A DNA stretch of 64,000 nucleotides from Pseudomonas sp. MYb327 (GCF_040438925.1 NZ_CP159258.1:5231001-5295000); one strand, 5' to 3'; counted from the first letter of the stretch, positions 35,067-44,799 are shown. The notes: generated from the sequence alone by a model not told the origin. A program made the numbers and translations.

Positions 35067-38000
35067 TAGGATGCACCACGCGTTGGCTTTTTTCCGCAGG
35101 CCGATTGATAAAAACAATGCTCACGTCGCTACTGTTCAGGCCCTTGGCTGCATTCCAGTTCGCGGAAAGATGGATGTAGCGGGTGCGTAACAAAATAGTT
35201 TCTTCACTCGTCAGCCCCATAACCAATGATTCGCCCAAGGCGTATGCCTGGAGTTTCCTGTGGATCGGCACCAGATCATCGGGCAACCGCAAAGCTGGGA
35301 CATCAGGGATCAGCTTGAAGGGCACATCATGCCTAACCGCCAGCTCACGCATGATCCGCAAATACACTAGCGACAGTTCACCATGCACAATGCGTTCAAT
35401 GGCTGCTGCTGCAAAAACCGTTTTCTGCGGTTCGGAGGTGGATTTACTCCAGTGGCCTGTGTGGGGCACGGGTCTTTCCCATAGCGTCACGCCCACTTCG
35501 GTACCAGTGACGTTGAATCCAGTGACGCCTTTGTTGTACCACTCTAAAACTTCCTTTTCGGCCTTTCGAAAAGCGTCGCTAACAGTCGGCTCCGTACTAC
35601 TTCTGATTTCACTCGTGATGGGTTTACCCAGCAGAAGTTTTTCCTTGGCCCTTGGTAAGTACCCGCCACCGAGGTCCGAGTGCACCCCGGGCAAAACCAA
35701 ATCCAGCTCACCAAGGCTGTTTAGAGCGAAGTTTTCACGGACCTCATCACGGGCAACAAGATGCACCACCTTATTCGCGCATCCTTCGGGAAGCGTGAGA
35801 TTGATGCCGGGGTTTCTACTGTTGGCACCTGTGAAATCGAACCGCCAAGGGTTGGCAATGGATGCGACGGTATCGAACAGGCCGATGAAGTTGATGGCGA
35901 CTTCGGACGTAAGGCGCCATTCAAATCTTCTGGGCAAGATCGGAGAGCCGGGCGGCAGCGCTTTCGCCAGAATGCTGTGCTCGCCCTTGAGTACTTCGTT
36001 CGCAAAATGTCGCGCGGCCGCCGCACCTCGGCTGAAACCGAAGATGTCAAATTCTATTTTTTCGATGACTACTTCGGGATTTCCCTCTTGGAGCAATCGA
36101 ATTTGTTTCAATATCGCTGCCGGACTCTGTTCAACACGCGCACCTACACCCGTTTCGCCTAGGCCTGTCGCCTGTGAGTAGAGTGAGTCTTCGCCGTTGC
36201 CTCTAGTGCCGATGCCTTCAATATAGACGCGCAAAAAGGCTTTTTCTGCGCTTTCTGGCATAGGTTTTGAAGAGTGATCGGGGTACAGCTCGTACAGCCG
36301 AACAATATTGCTCACATCATTCCCATAACTATTATCCGGCGAGCTCCCATTACCGTCGTACCCATACGCCGCGCAATGCCGCTGTATCTCCTCAGCCGCC
36401 TCAGCCAGGTTGGCATCCGGCGCATAGCAAGCCGCGACCGTTTCACTGTTGGCTTTGTTGTTGCCCGTGCCATCGAAGAAAACGCCGATTCGCAAGGTGA
36501 TCGCTTGCAGCTCGACCTCTTCTTCCTCTTCCTCAAGTTCTGCCGATTCCTCCTCTCCCAGCGACGCAGGCGCGACCGACTGCAACAAACCGACGGCTGC
36601 CCCCAACTGCACGGCATGAGCGTTCATGCCCACCACCGGAGAACCGCCAATCTCAATCTCGCTGCTGCTGAAAATCCCGTCAGCATTGATCACAAGATGC
36701 TGACCACCCACCTTCAAGGAAATGCTCTCGCCCCCGTCCAGCACGATGTGCGCACCTGCCTTGATGTGCAGTTGCCCGCCGGCCTCGACTACCAGTTCTT
36801 TGCCAATTCGGCTGTGGCTGCTGCCATCGACCTGTAGATAATCGCTGGCCTTGAGCTGCACCTTGCGATCCGCCGCGACAGAGCGATGTTCTTCAGCCTC
36901 CAGCACCGTGATGCTGTGGCCCCTGATGGTTTCCCGGCGCTCGTTACCCACCTCCAGTCGGCTGTCGTTTCCGACTTTTTGCTCCATATCCCGCTGGGCA
37001 CGCAGGTAGATCAATTCGCGCCCGGCGCGGTCTTCAATCGACAATTCGTTGTAGCCGCCCGTGCTGGGTGAGCTGTGGCTGCGCAGTACGGTTTTGGTCT
37101 TGTTTTCGGGTAAGGGGTAGGGCACGGGCGTGAGCGTGTTCGGCAAGCAACCGGTGATCAAGGGATTGTCCGGGTTGCCTTCGAGATAGCTGACGATGAC
37201 TTCCATGCCGACTCGCGGAACGGTCACCGCACCGTAATCTCGTCCAGCCCAGCCGGTTGATACCCGGAGCCAACAACTGCTGTGTTCGTTGTTGCGTTCG
37301 GCCCGGTCCCAGTGGAACTCGACTTTGACGCGGCCGTATTCGTCGCAGTAGATCTCCTGGCCGGCCGGCCCGGTGACACGGGCGGTCTGGCATACCAGTG
37401 GGGTTCTTCGTGAAGGAAGCGGCGGCCGGTAAAACACGTCCCAGGGCATGGCGCTGAAGCTGTTTCGATAACCTTGGGTGAAACCATCCTCTGGCTTGGT
37501 ATCGTCGATGACGGACTCTTCCCATACCTGCGGTTGTTTGCCCGTGTGGGTCACACTGAGCAGGAGCCACAGATCGTTGTACGTTACGCGCGGATGTTGC
37601 GTCAGGTCGAAAAAGTGCCCGCTGCGCAGTGTTGGTTGGTCGCTCTTGCCTTCGGCCAATTGGTAGTCGGCACGGTGTCTCTCCAAAGCCTGCCGAGCGA
37701 GCTGTTTTCCGTGGTCTTCGCTCTCGCTGAACAGCGGGTAACGATAGTCTTCAAGTGCAGGACTGAGCTTCGTGTTATCGCGACCTTCGAGCAAGCGGTT
37801 CGGGCGTTTCAGGTCGTAATGGCGGTTCGTGGTACTGCCGGTGCGCGTGTTGAAACGCTTGGAAAAATGCATGACGACCGGGTGCTCTGCCACCATGCCA
37901 GAATCTTGCAGATAGGAAGTCTCGCCCAGTTTTGGAAAGAAGGTCTGATCGTCGGTGAACACCAACAGATGACCTTCGCGGGAATGTTGGTGATGCCACG

Positions 38001-38496
38001 CAATTCCATCCTCGGCGCATAGGCGCCGGACGAACTCGAAATCGGTTTCCCCATACTGGGTGCAGTATTCGCGCTTGGCGCTGGTTCTTACGTGGAAAGT
38101 ATGAGCATCCGCCAGGATGCCATGCCGCTTGAGAACCTGAGCGATGATTTGCGGCACCGTCAGGTCCTGAAAGATTCGATGGTCGCGGCTGAACTGCAAG
38201 TAGTGAAGTGCCGGTACCAGGCTCACGCTGTAACGGCTCAGACGCTTGCCAGCATCATGGGCGCACACCTCTTCCAGATGGCCATGCAAACCTTCGCCAT
38301 TAAGGCCGAATTGGAGAAAGGCAGACCGGCCTAGCAAGCTCTCCAGATCGAGATTGGGATATTCGCTGACCAGATCAACCTTAATTGAGTACAAAGAGCT
38401 GATGGCTTCAGTGCCATTAAAGGCCAGCACTTTAAAGTCGTTGTGAATTTCGGGGATTGCCAGCGAGAAATAGGCTGATTTAGCCGTGGCGAGCAT
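35059..38496 (-). CDS. vgrG: VgrG spike fused to a Tle1-like (DUF2235) phospholipase effector
   Basis: This 1,145-residue T6SS spike has a VgrG core (residues about 10-640: gp27-like domain, gp5 OB-fold with DEYGRVKVEFHWDR near 385-397, then a beta-helix with repeated short strands). A Glu-rich linker (648-662) leads to a C-terminal DUF2235 alpha/beta-hydrolase (about 668-1000). The hydrolase shows FFDGTGNN (674-680), the nucleophile motif GFSRG (Ser822), Asp in LFDTV (875) and His in GVHSDLGG (939), the Ser-Asp-His set of Tle1 lipases. AAGGA precedes ATG 38496. It is divergent from tssA and coupled to the DUF2931 gene. It should puncture target cells and degrade membrane phospholipids. Confidence 0.9.
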   Translation of the reverse strand: MLATAKSAYFSLAIPEIHNDFKVLAFNGTEAISSLYSIKVDLVSEYPNLDLESLLGRSAFLQFGLNGEGLHGHLEEVCAHDAGKRLSRYSVSLVPALHYLQFSRDHRIFQDLTVPQIIAQVLKRHGILADAHTFHVRTSAKREYCTQYGETDFEFVRRLCAEDGIAWHHQHSREGHLLVFTDDQTFFPKLGETSYLQDSGMVAEHPVVMHFSKRFNTRTGSTTNRHYDLKRPNRLLEGRDNTKLSPALEDYRYPLFSESEDHGKQLARQALERHRADYQLAEGKSDQPTLRSGHFFDLTQHPRVTYNDLWLLLSVTHTGKQPQVWEESVIDDTKPEDGFTQGYRNSFSAMPWDVFYRPPLPSRRTPLVCQTARVTGPAGQEIYCDEYGRVKVEFHWDRAERNNEHSSCWLRVSTGWAGRDYGAVTVPRVGMEVIVSYLEGNPDNPLITGCLPNTLTPVPYPLPENKTKTVLRSHSSPSTGGYNELSIEDRAGRELIYLRAQRDMEQKVGNDSRLEVGNERRETIRGHSITVLEAEEHRSVAADRKVQLKASDYLQVDGSSHSRIGKELVVEAGGQLHIKAGAHIVLDGGESISLKVGGQHLVINADGIFSSSEIEIGGSPVVGMNAHAVQLGAAVGLLQSVAPASLGEEESAELEEEEEEVELQAITLRIGVFFDGTGNNKANSETVAACYAPDANLAEAAEEIQRHCAAYGYDGNGSSPDNSYGNDVSNIVRLYELYPDHSSKPMPESAEKAFLRVYIEGIGTRGNGEDSLYSQATGLGETGVGARVEQSPAAILKQIRLLQEGNPEVVIEKIEFDIFGFSRGAAAARHFANEVLKGEHSILAKALPPGSPILPRRFEWRLTSEVAINFIGLFDTVASIANPWRFDFTGANSRNPGINLTLPEGCANKVVHLVARDEVRENFALNSLGELDLVLPGVHSDLGGGYLPRAKEKLLLGKPITSEIRSSTEPTVSDAFRKAEKEVLEWYNKGVTGFNVTGTEVGVTLWERPVPHTGHWSKSTSEPQKTVFAAAAIERIVHGELSLVYLRIMRELAVRHDVPFKLIPDVPALRLPDDLVPIHRKLQAYALGESLVMGLTSEETILLRTRYIHLSANWNAAKGLNSSDVSIVFINRPAEKSQRVVHPNE

Positions 38497-38975
38497 GCGC
38501 TTATCCTTTTGCTTTTCATAAGTTCATCCTTGAACTGGAAGTGAAAAATATGCCTGAAGAGCGAGCCTTTGTGGGGCCGTTCGTGGAGGCACGCTAACAA
38601 TGCATTGGAATAATTAATGTAGGAATACTCATCAGCTTTAGTCGGAAGCTTCCCTTATTTCGGAATGTAACTTCATTGCCTGATGAGGCCAGATTTAAAC
38701 GTGTTGTTTGATTTTAAATCGACTTGTTGATCTGGCAGGGAATGTTTCTCGTTAAATTATTTGATAAGTAGTGAGGTGCGTGATGTAACTTTTCCTACCG
38801 AATTATGTAATTAGTACGACAGCGTTTGGCTTTCTGCCTTTATATGTATGCTTTTTCAGAAGCGTCCTACATTTTTCATTATTTATTTTTGTCATGCTTT
38901 GTCGCAGCTTCGGCTACAGGTCCGTCGTTATTGAAACTCCAATCGACGAATGCCGTAATTCTTAGAAGGCCATTG
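38497..38975. promoter_or_regulatory. AT-rich divergent promoter region of vgrG and the T6SS operon
   Basis: This 479-bp non-coding stretch is visibly richer in A and T than the flanking genes. An IHF-like sequence (AATCGACTTGTTG, 38717-38729, one mismatch to WATCAANNNNTTR) is present. I found no convincing sigma-54 -24/-12 element on either strand. AT-rich DNA of this kind is a usual target of MvaT-type silencers, but no specific site can be claimed. Confidence 0.45.
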
Positions 38976-40532
38976 ATGTCTTACTCAAGCAAACTTTCCA
39001 CTCATTACCTTGAACTCGCTAAAGCCTCTGTTTCCATAGAGAGTTTTGTGGGCGAGGACGTTCGCTTTTCCGGCGAATACGAGGCGTTGGAAAGCGAGTT
39101 GGGCAAAGCTCAATCCATGCATGAACGTGGTCAGGTCGACTGGCTGAAAATCCGTGACAACAGCGAAAACATTCTACGAACCCAGTCCAAGGATTTGCGC
39201 GTCGGCGTTTGGATGACCTGGGCGCTCTATCAGCGCGAATCGTTCCAGGGTTTGTTGGCTGGCCTTGGGTTGCTTCATTACCTGTGCGAAAACCATTGGG
39301 CCGAGATCTACCCGAAAAAGCCCCGTACCCGTTCCGCGGCCATCAGTTGGTTGGCAACGCGTCTTGAAGGGGTATTGAACGAAAATGTGGCGGTCAAAGA
39401 GCAACTGCCATTGTTCCATTGCCTGGTGCATTGCCTGGAACGTCTCGATGCTATTTTCACCGAGCACTTGGGTAGCGATGCACCGTTATTGCTGCCGATT
39501 TCCCGTCGATTGAAAACCATGGTGCAACGCGCCATTGATCATCTGCCGGTGCCTGGTGTTGTGGAGTCCGCAGTGGCTCAGGTCAAACAGGTCGCTGCGC
39601 AGTTGTTCAACCCTGAGGCACCCATCGACAACGAGAAAGACGCCAGTAAGGCGTTGCGTGCCCAGCAGGACAGTGCACGGTTGCTTTGTGTTTGGTGGCT
39701 GAAACAAAAAGCTACGGACCCGCGCGCGTTACGCCTGAATCGTACGATGCTCTGGCTCTCCATCGATACGCTGCCGGAACGCAACGCCGAACAGATCACC
39801 ACGCTGCGCGGGTTGCCTGCCGATAAGCTCAAGCTCTATCAGGAACGCTTCGATCAGGCCGTGTACGCCGATTTACTGGTGGAGCTTGAAGCCAGTGTGG
39901 CCAAGGCGCCGTTCTGGTTCGATGGCCAGCGTATGGTCTGGGAATGTCTTCAAGGCCTGAACGCAGAAATGGCCATGCGCGAGGTGGAAGTCCATTTCGC
40001 ACTTTTGATTCAGCGGCTGCCTGGCATTCTCGAATTGCGTTTTCATGACGGCACTCCTTTCGCCGACCCGCCCACCCGCTCATGGGTTGATACCCATGTC
40101 ATGCCACATGTGCGGAGTCCTGATGCACCTCGCCCCGTTGAAATGTCGGGGGCTCTCCCGCCGTGGGAGGTGGCCCTGGAAGAAGTCCAGCCGATTCTGC
40201 GCAAGGACGGCCTCAAGGCCGCCGTGCAAATCCTCAAGCTGGGCCTGCAACGTGCCCAAGGCTCACGTGAGCGTTTTTTCTGGCAGTTCGCCCTCGCACG
40301 TTTGTGCTTGATGGCCAGGAAATTCGAACTGGCCAAAACCCAACTTGAAACTCTTGACCAGACATTGCAGGACGCTGGACTCCACGCTTGGGAGCCGGAC
40401 CTCGCGTTGCAAGTACTGCAACTGCTGCACAGTTGCTGCGAGGTGTTACCGCAGAATCATGCGGTACGCGAACGCAAGGAAGAGATTTATCGCAGGCTGT
40501 GCCATCTCGATCTCGAATTGGCGCTCGATTAG
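38976..40532 (+). CDS. tssA: Type VI secretion protein TssA
   Basis: This 518-residue TssA (ImpA/VasJ type) caps and helps prime the growing sheath tail. The N-terminal ImpA_N region (about residues 1-200) includes MTWALYQRESFQGLLAGLGLLHYLCENHWAEIYP, and the C-terminal VasJ-like helical region (about 390-515) has FWQFALARLCLMARKFELAKTQLETLDQ. The start at ATG 38976 (MSYSSKLSTHYLELAKAS) has AGAAGG upstream; the 50 codons before it are AT-rich and not family-like. It is the first gene of the operon, the HSI-II order. Confidence 0.93.
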   Translation: MSYSSKLSTHYLELAKASVSIESFVGEDVRFSGEYEALESELGKAQSMHERGQVDWLKIRDNSENILRTQSKDLRVGVWMTWALYQRESFQGLLAGLGLLHYLCENHWAEIYPKKPRTRSAAISWLATRLEGVLNENVAVKEQLPLFHCLVHCLERLDAIFTEHLGSDAPLLLPISRRLKTMVQRAIDHLPVPGVVESAVAQVKQVAAQLFNPEAPIDNEKDASKALRAQQDSARLLCVWWLKQKATDPRALRLNRTMLWLSIDTLPERNAEQITTLRGLPADKLKLYQERFDQAVYADLLVELEASVAKAPFWFDGQRMVWECLQGLNAEMAMREVEVHFALLIQRLPGILELRFHDGTPFADPPTRSWVDTHVMPHVRSPDAPRPVEMSGALPPWEVALEEVQPILRKDGLKAAVQILKLGLQRAQGSRERFFWQFALARLCLMARKFELAKTQLETLDQTLQDAGLHAWEPDLALQVLQLLHSCCEVLPQNHAVRERKEEIYRRLCHLDLELALD

Positions 40533-40564
40533 GCCCCCGGGCCACAACCGCAAGGAGAAAAGCC

Positions 40565-41068
40565 ATGGCCAAAGAAGGCTCGGTAGCCCCCAAGGAACGC
40601 ATCAATATCACTTTCAAACCCGCCACCGGCGGTGCCCAGGAAGAGATTGAACTGCCATTGAAATTACTGGCTATCGGTGACTACACCCACCGTAAGGACG
40701 AACGCAAAGTTGAAGATCGCAAGCCGATCAACATCGACAAGATGACTTTCGACGAAGTGTTGGCCAAACAAGAATTGAAGCTGACCTTGAGCGTCCCGAA
40801 CCGGCTTCAGGATGTCAGCAGCACTGAAGAGCTGGCGATGAATCTGCGCGTCGACTCGATGAAAGACTTCACCCCGGCCAACCTGGTCGAGCAAGTGCCT
40901 GAGTTGAAAAAGTTGATGGAGCTGCGCAACGCACTGGTGGCTCTCAAGGGGCCACTCGGTAACGCCCCTGCGTTCCGCAAAGCCATCGAAGGTGTTCTCG
41001 CCGACGACGAGTCCCGCGCTCGCGTGCTGGGAGAGCTCGGTTTGTACGCCGCAGCCCAAGACGCCTGA
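40565..41068 (+). CDS. tssB: Type VI secretion sheath small subunit TssB
   Basis: This 167-residue TssB (VipA) pairs with TssC to build the contractile sheath. The family block INITFKPATGGAQEEIELPLKLLAIGDYTHR near the N-terminus and the C-terminal FRKAIEGVLADDESRARVLGEL are clear. The start at ATG 40565 (MAKEGSVAPKERI) is preceded by AAGGAG. It lies 32 nt after tssA and 28 nt before tssC. Confidence 0.96.
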   Translation: MAKEGSVAPKERINITFKPATGGAQEEIELPLKLLAIGDYTHRKDERKVEDRKPINIDKMTFDEVLAKQELKLTLSVPNRLQDVSSTEELAMNLRVDSMKDFTPANLVEQVPELKKLMELRNALVALKGPLGNAPAFRKAIEGVLADDESRARVLGELGLYAAAQDA

Positions 41069-41096
41069 GTCTCCATCCGCCAAGGAAGCCAACACT

Positions 41097-42572
41097 ATGA
41101 GCACGAGTGCAGCGCAGCAAAAAAGTAACGAGAACGGCGAGTACAGCATTCTCGACAGCATCATTGCCGAAACCCGACTAACGCCGGATGACGAAGCGTA
41201 CGACATCGCCAAACGCGGTGTGTCAGCGTTCATCGAAGAGCTGCTCAAGCCGCAGAACAACGGTGAGCCGGTCAAAAAAGCCTTGGTTGACCGCATGATC
41301 GCCGAGATTGATACCAAACTTGGCCTTCAGATGGATGAAATTCTGCACCATCCCGACTTTCAGTCTCTGGAGTCCGCATGGCGTGGTTTGCAGTTGCTGG
41401 TCGATCGCACCAACTTCCGCGAAAACATCAAGATCGAAATCCTCAACGTCTCCAAGGAAGACCTGCTGGATGACTTCGAAGACTCGCCGGAAGTGATGCA
41501 GGCAGGCTTGTACAAGCACGTTTACACCGCTGAATACGGGCAGTTCGGTGGTCAGCCGGTCGGCGCGATCATCGCTAACTACTTCATGTCGCCGAGCTCA
41601 CCGGACGTGAAACTGATGCAGTACGTATCCAACGTTGCCTGTATGTCCCACGCGCCGTTCATCGCAGCGGCCGGACCGAATTTTTTCGGCCTGGAAAGCT
41701 TCACTGGCCTGCCGGATATCAAAGATCTGAAGGATCATTTTGACGGCCCGCAATTCTCTAAATGGCAGAGCTTCCGTGTATCAGAGGACGCCCGTTATGT
41801 TGGCTTGACCGTTCCTCGCTTCCTGCTGCGTAACCCATATCACCCGCAAGAAAACCCGGTGAAATCGTTCATGTACAAGGAAACCGTCGCCAACAGCCAT
41901 GAGCATTACTTATGGGGCAATACGGCTTTCGCATTCGGCACCAGGCTGACTGACAGCTTCGCAAAATTTCGCTGGTGTCCGAACATCATCGGTCCGCAGA
42001 GCGGTGGAGCGGTTGAAGACCTGCCACTGCACCATTTCGAAAGCATGGGCGAAATCGAAACCAAGATTCCTACTGAAGTGCTTGTGTCCGACCGCCGCGA
42101 GTATGAACTGGCTGAGGAGGGATTCATCGCCTTGACGATGCGCAAGGGCAGCGATAACGCAGCGTTTTTCTCCGCCAGTTCCGTTCAGAAGCCGAAAAAC
42201 TTTGGCATCGGCGCCGACGGCAAGGTTGCAGAGCTGAACTACAAACTCGGCACGCAATTGCCGTACATGATGATCGTCAATCGACTGGCCCACTATTTGA
42301 AAGTACTGCAGCGCGAGCAGTTGGGTTCGTGGAAAGAGCGCACCGACCTCGAGTTGGAACTCAACAAGTGGATTCGTCAATACGTGGCCGATCAGGAAAA
42401 CCCGAGTGCCGAAGTCCGTGGTCGTCGGCCATTGCGCTCAGCCCAGATCATTGTCAGCGATGTCGACGGTGAGCCTGGCTGGTATCGCGTCAGCCTGAAT
42501 GTGCGCCCTCACTTCAAATACATGGGAGCCGACTTCACCTTGTCTCTGGTTGGCAAACTGGACAAAGAGTAG
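41097..42572 (+). CDS. tssC: Type VI secretion sheath large subunit TssC
   Basis: This 491-residue TssC (VipB) forms the outer sheath with TssB. Recognisable blocks are HPDFQSLESAWRGLQLLVDRTNF, GAIIANYFMSPSSPDVKLMQYV, then NPYHPQENPVKSFMYKE and the C-terminal PGWYRVSLNVRPHFKYMGADFTLSLVGKLDKE. ATG 41097 (MSTSAAQQKSNENGEY) is preceded by AAGGAAG. It is at the normal length for the family. Confidence 0.97.
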   Translation: MSTSAAQQKSNENGEYSILDSIIAETRLTPDDEAYDIAKRGVSAFIEELLKPQNNGEPVKKALVDRMIAEIDTKLGLQMDEILHHPDFQSLESAWRGLQLLVDRTNFRENIKIEILNVSKEDLLDDFEDSPEVMQAGLYKHVYTAEYGQFGGQPVGAIIANYFMSPSSPDVKLMQYVSNVACMSHAPFIAAAGPNFFGLESFTGLPDIKDLKDHFDGPQFSKWQSFRVSEDARYVGLTVPRFLLRNPYHPQENPVKSFMYKETVANSHEHYLWGNTAFAFGTRLTDSFAKFRWCPNIIGPQSGGAVEDLPLHHFESMGEIETKIPTEVLVSDRREYELAEEGFIALTMRKGSDNAAFFSASSVQKPKNFGIGADGKVAELNYKLGTQLPYMMIVNRLAHYLKVLQREQLGSWKERTDLELELNKWIRQYVADQENPSAEVRGRRPLRSAQIIVSDVDGEPGWYRVSLNVRPHFKYMGADFTLSLVGKLDKE

Positions 42573-42585
42573 GTGGAGCTGACTC

Positions 42586-43005
42586 ATGACCGGATATGGC
42601 AGCCTCTTTGAACGCCTGGGCGGCGACGCGCAAGAGCGTGTCGGCTGGAGCCGTGAGATGTCCGCCACGGCGTCTGTGGCTGCCCATCTTGCCAAGATGC
42701 TCAGTACCCGCGCGGGCAGTGTGCAAACATTGCCCGATTACGGGTTACCCGATCTCAATGACATGCGCCTGAGCCTGCACGACTCGTTGAGCCAGGCACG
42801 CCTGACCATCGAAAACTTTATCGAGGCTTATGAGCCGCGGCTGAGCAAGGTTCGTGTGTGTTCCAACCCGCGTAACGACGACCCACTGCGCCTTTCTTTC
42901 GGTATCGAGGGCCTGCTGACAATTGACGGGATCAAGCGTCAGGTCAGTTTCGCCGCGTACCTGCATGGCAGCGGTCAAGTCGGGGTGAGTTCATGTCAAC
43001 GGTAA
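42586..43005 (+). CDS. tssE: Type VI secretion baseplate protein TssE
   Basis: This 139-residue gp25-like baseplate protein starts sheath polymerisation. It has the N-terminal SLFERLGGD and the gp25 core VAAHLAKMLSTRAGSVQTLPDYGLPDLND. The charged Glu in IENFIEAYEPRLSKVRV corresponds to the EPR motif of the family. GGAG lies 7 nt before ATG 42586. It sits between tssC and tssF with 6 nt to the latter. Confidence 0.94.
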   Translation: MTGYGSLFERLGGDAQERVGWSREMSATASVAAHLAKMLSTRAGSVQTLPDYGLPDLNDMRLSLHDSLSQARLTIENFIEAYEPRLSKVRVCSNPRNDDPLRLSFGIEGLLTIDGIKRQVSFAAYLHGSGQVGVSSCQR

Positions 43006-43011
43006 GTTCCC

Positions 43012-44799
43012 ATGTCCTTTAACCATTACTACCAAAGCGAACTGACCGCACTTCGAGAGTTAGGCCGTCGGTTCGCCGAACGTAGTCCGGCCCTGGCGCC
43101 TTTCCTGGGGCAGGCTGGCCGGGATCCGGATGTAGAGCGATTGCTTGAAGGTTTCGCTTTCTTGACCGGGCGGTTGCGGCAGAAGCTCGATGACGAACTG
43201 CCTGAACTTAGCCATTCGTTGATGCAATTGCTATGGCCCAATTACATGCGGCCGCTACCCGCGTTCAGCATGTTGCAGTTCGCCCCATTGACCCGCTCGG
43301 AACCCGCGTCGATGGTCGAGCGCGATACACCAGTGGAGAGTGTTCCGATTGAAGGCGTGCGCTGCCGTTTCCGCACGTGTTACTCAACTGAAGTTTCAGC
43401 ACTGGATCTTGTCGCACTGAACTATTCGGTCAAGGGCAATGGTTCGCTATTGAGTCTGCGGTTGGGAATGACGGCTGACGGGCATTTTGGCGAGCTGGAA
43501 CTGAAGCGTTTACGCCTGCACTTTGCCGGCGAGCGATACATCAGTCAGATGCTTTACCTGAGCCTCTTGCGCAACCTGGAAGGCATCGAACTGATTCCGC
43601 TGGACAGTGCGGGCAAGCCTGTCAATGGGGCGAATGAGGCTCCGTTGACACTCAAGTTGTCTGGCGATCGCGTGCAACCGGTGGGCTTTGCCGAAGATGA
43701 AGCGTTGATGCCGTATCCGCTGAATACCTTCCGTGGTTATCGCTACTTGCAGGAGTACTTTGCGTTTCAGGACAAGTTCCTGTTCGTCGATATCAACGGC
43801 CTCGACCTGCTCAAAACCTTGCCCGAGAACAGCCTCAAGGAAATCCGTGGCCTGGAGTTGCGCTTCGATATTAACAAGAGCGGAGTTCAGCGACTGCGTC
43901 CGACCCTGGAGAACGTGAAGCTCTTCTGCACACCTATCGTGAATTTGTTCAAGCATGACGCGTTGCCCGTTCGACTCGACGGTAAGCAGGATGAGCACCT
44001 GCTGTTACCGGCCCGGTATGACCTGGAAAACTGCGGGGTGTTCTCGGTGGAATCGGTCACAGGTTGGAGGCCGGGTGGCCTGGGTTATCGAAACTATGTG
44101 CCATTCGAATCCTTTGAGCACGACCCGAGTTTCGACGTACCTGTCAGCAGTCCCCATTACAGCGTCCGCCAGCGTTCTTCGATGCTGCACGATGGACTCG
44201 ATACGTACCTGAGCTTCGGTTTTGGTCATGGTGAAGTACAGGAAACCTTGTCGATAGAGCTCACGTGCACCAATCAAAACCTGCCACGCAAGCTAAAACC
44301 CGGAGACATCAATCAGGCATGTGAACAGACCCCTGCATATCTGGGCTTTCGCAATATCACGCCGGTCACGTCATGTTTTGCGCCGCCACTGAATCATGAC
44401 TTCCTCTGGAAGTTGATCAGCAACATGTCGCTTAACTACCTGTCCTTGGCTGACGTCAATGCGTTGAAGGTGATTCTCGAAACCTATGACCTGCCACGTT
44501 ACTACGATCAACACGCAGAAAAAGTCAGCAAACGGCTACTCGATGGCCTGAAGTCGATCAAGCATCAGCACGTCGACAGATTGCATCGGGGGTTGCCGGT
44601 CCGCGGATTGCGCACTGAGCTGACCATCGATCCGCAAGGGTACATCGGTGAGGGTGATCTGTTCGTGTTCGCTTCAGTACTCAACGAGTTTTTCGCGCTT
44701 TACGCCAGCCTCAATTCGTACCACGAGTTGCGGGTAATCAGCACACAGGGAGAGGTGTACCAATGGACGCCCCGCATGGGTATGCAGCCCCTGCTTTAA
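43012..44799 (+). CDS. tssF: Type VI secretion baseplate protein TssF
   Basis: This 595-residue TssF (VasA/ImpG) is a wedge component of the baseplate with TssG and TssK. The N-terminus MSFNHYYQSELTALRELGRRFAERSPALAPFL and LPELSHSLMQLLWPNYMRPLPAFSML are diagnostic. The C-terminal end overlaps the tssG start by 37 nt, which favours coupled synthesis of the two partners in the 2:1 wedge complex. Confidence 0.95.
   Translation: MSFNHYYQSELTALRELGRRFAERSPALAPFLGQAGRDPDVERLLEGFAFLTGRLRQKLDDELPELSHSLMQLLWPNYMRPLPAFSMLQFAPLTRSEPASMVERDTPVESVPIEGVRCRFRTCYSTEVSALDLVALNYSVKGNGSLLSLRLGMTADGHFGELELKRLRLHFAGERYISQMLYLSLLRNLEGIELIPLDSAGKPVNGANEAPLTLKLSGDRVQPVGFAEDEALMPYPLNTFRGYRYLQEYFAFQDKFLFVDINGLDLLKTLPENSLKEIRGLELRFDINKSGVQRLRPTLENVKLFCTPIVNLFKHDALPVRLDGKQDEHLLLPARYDLENCGVFSVESVTGWRPGGLGYRNYVPFESFEHDPSFDVPVSSPHYSVRQRSSMLHDGLDTYLSFGFGHGEVQETLSIELTCTNQNLPRKLKPGDINQACEQTPAYLGFRNITPVTSCFAPPLNHDFLWKLISNMSLNYLSLADVNALKVILETYDLPRYYDQHAEKVSKRLLDGLKSIKHQHVDRLHRGLPVRGLRTELTIDPQGYIGEGDLFVFASVLNEFFALYASLNSYHELRVISTQGEVYQWTPRMGMQPLL

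Noticed and set aside
38580..38610. Sequence AGGCACGCTAACAATGCATT as a sigma-54 promoter for tssA
   Set aside because: GG and GC are 12 bases apart instead of 10, which sigma-54 does not tolerate well.
38730..38752. TGGCAGGGAATGTTTCT as a sigma-54 promoter
   Set aside because: The -24 half is acceptable, but the -12 half has TT where GC is required.
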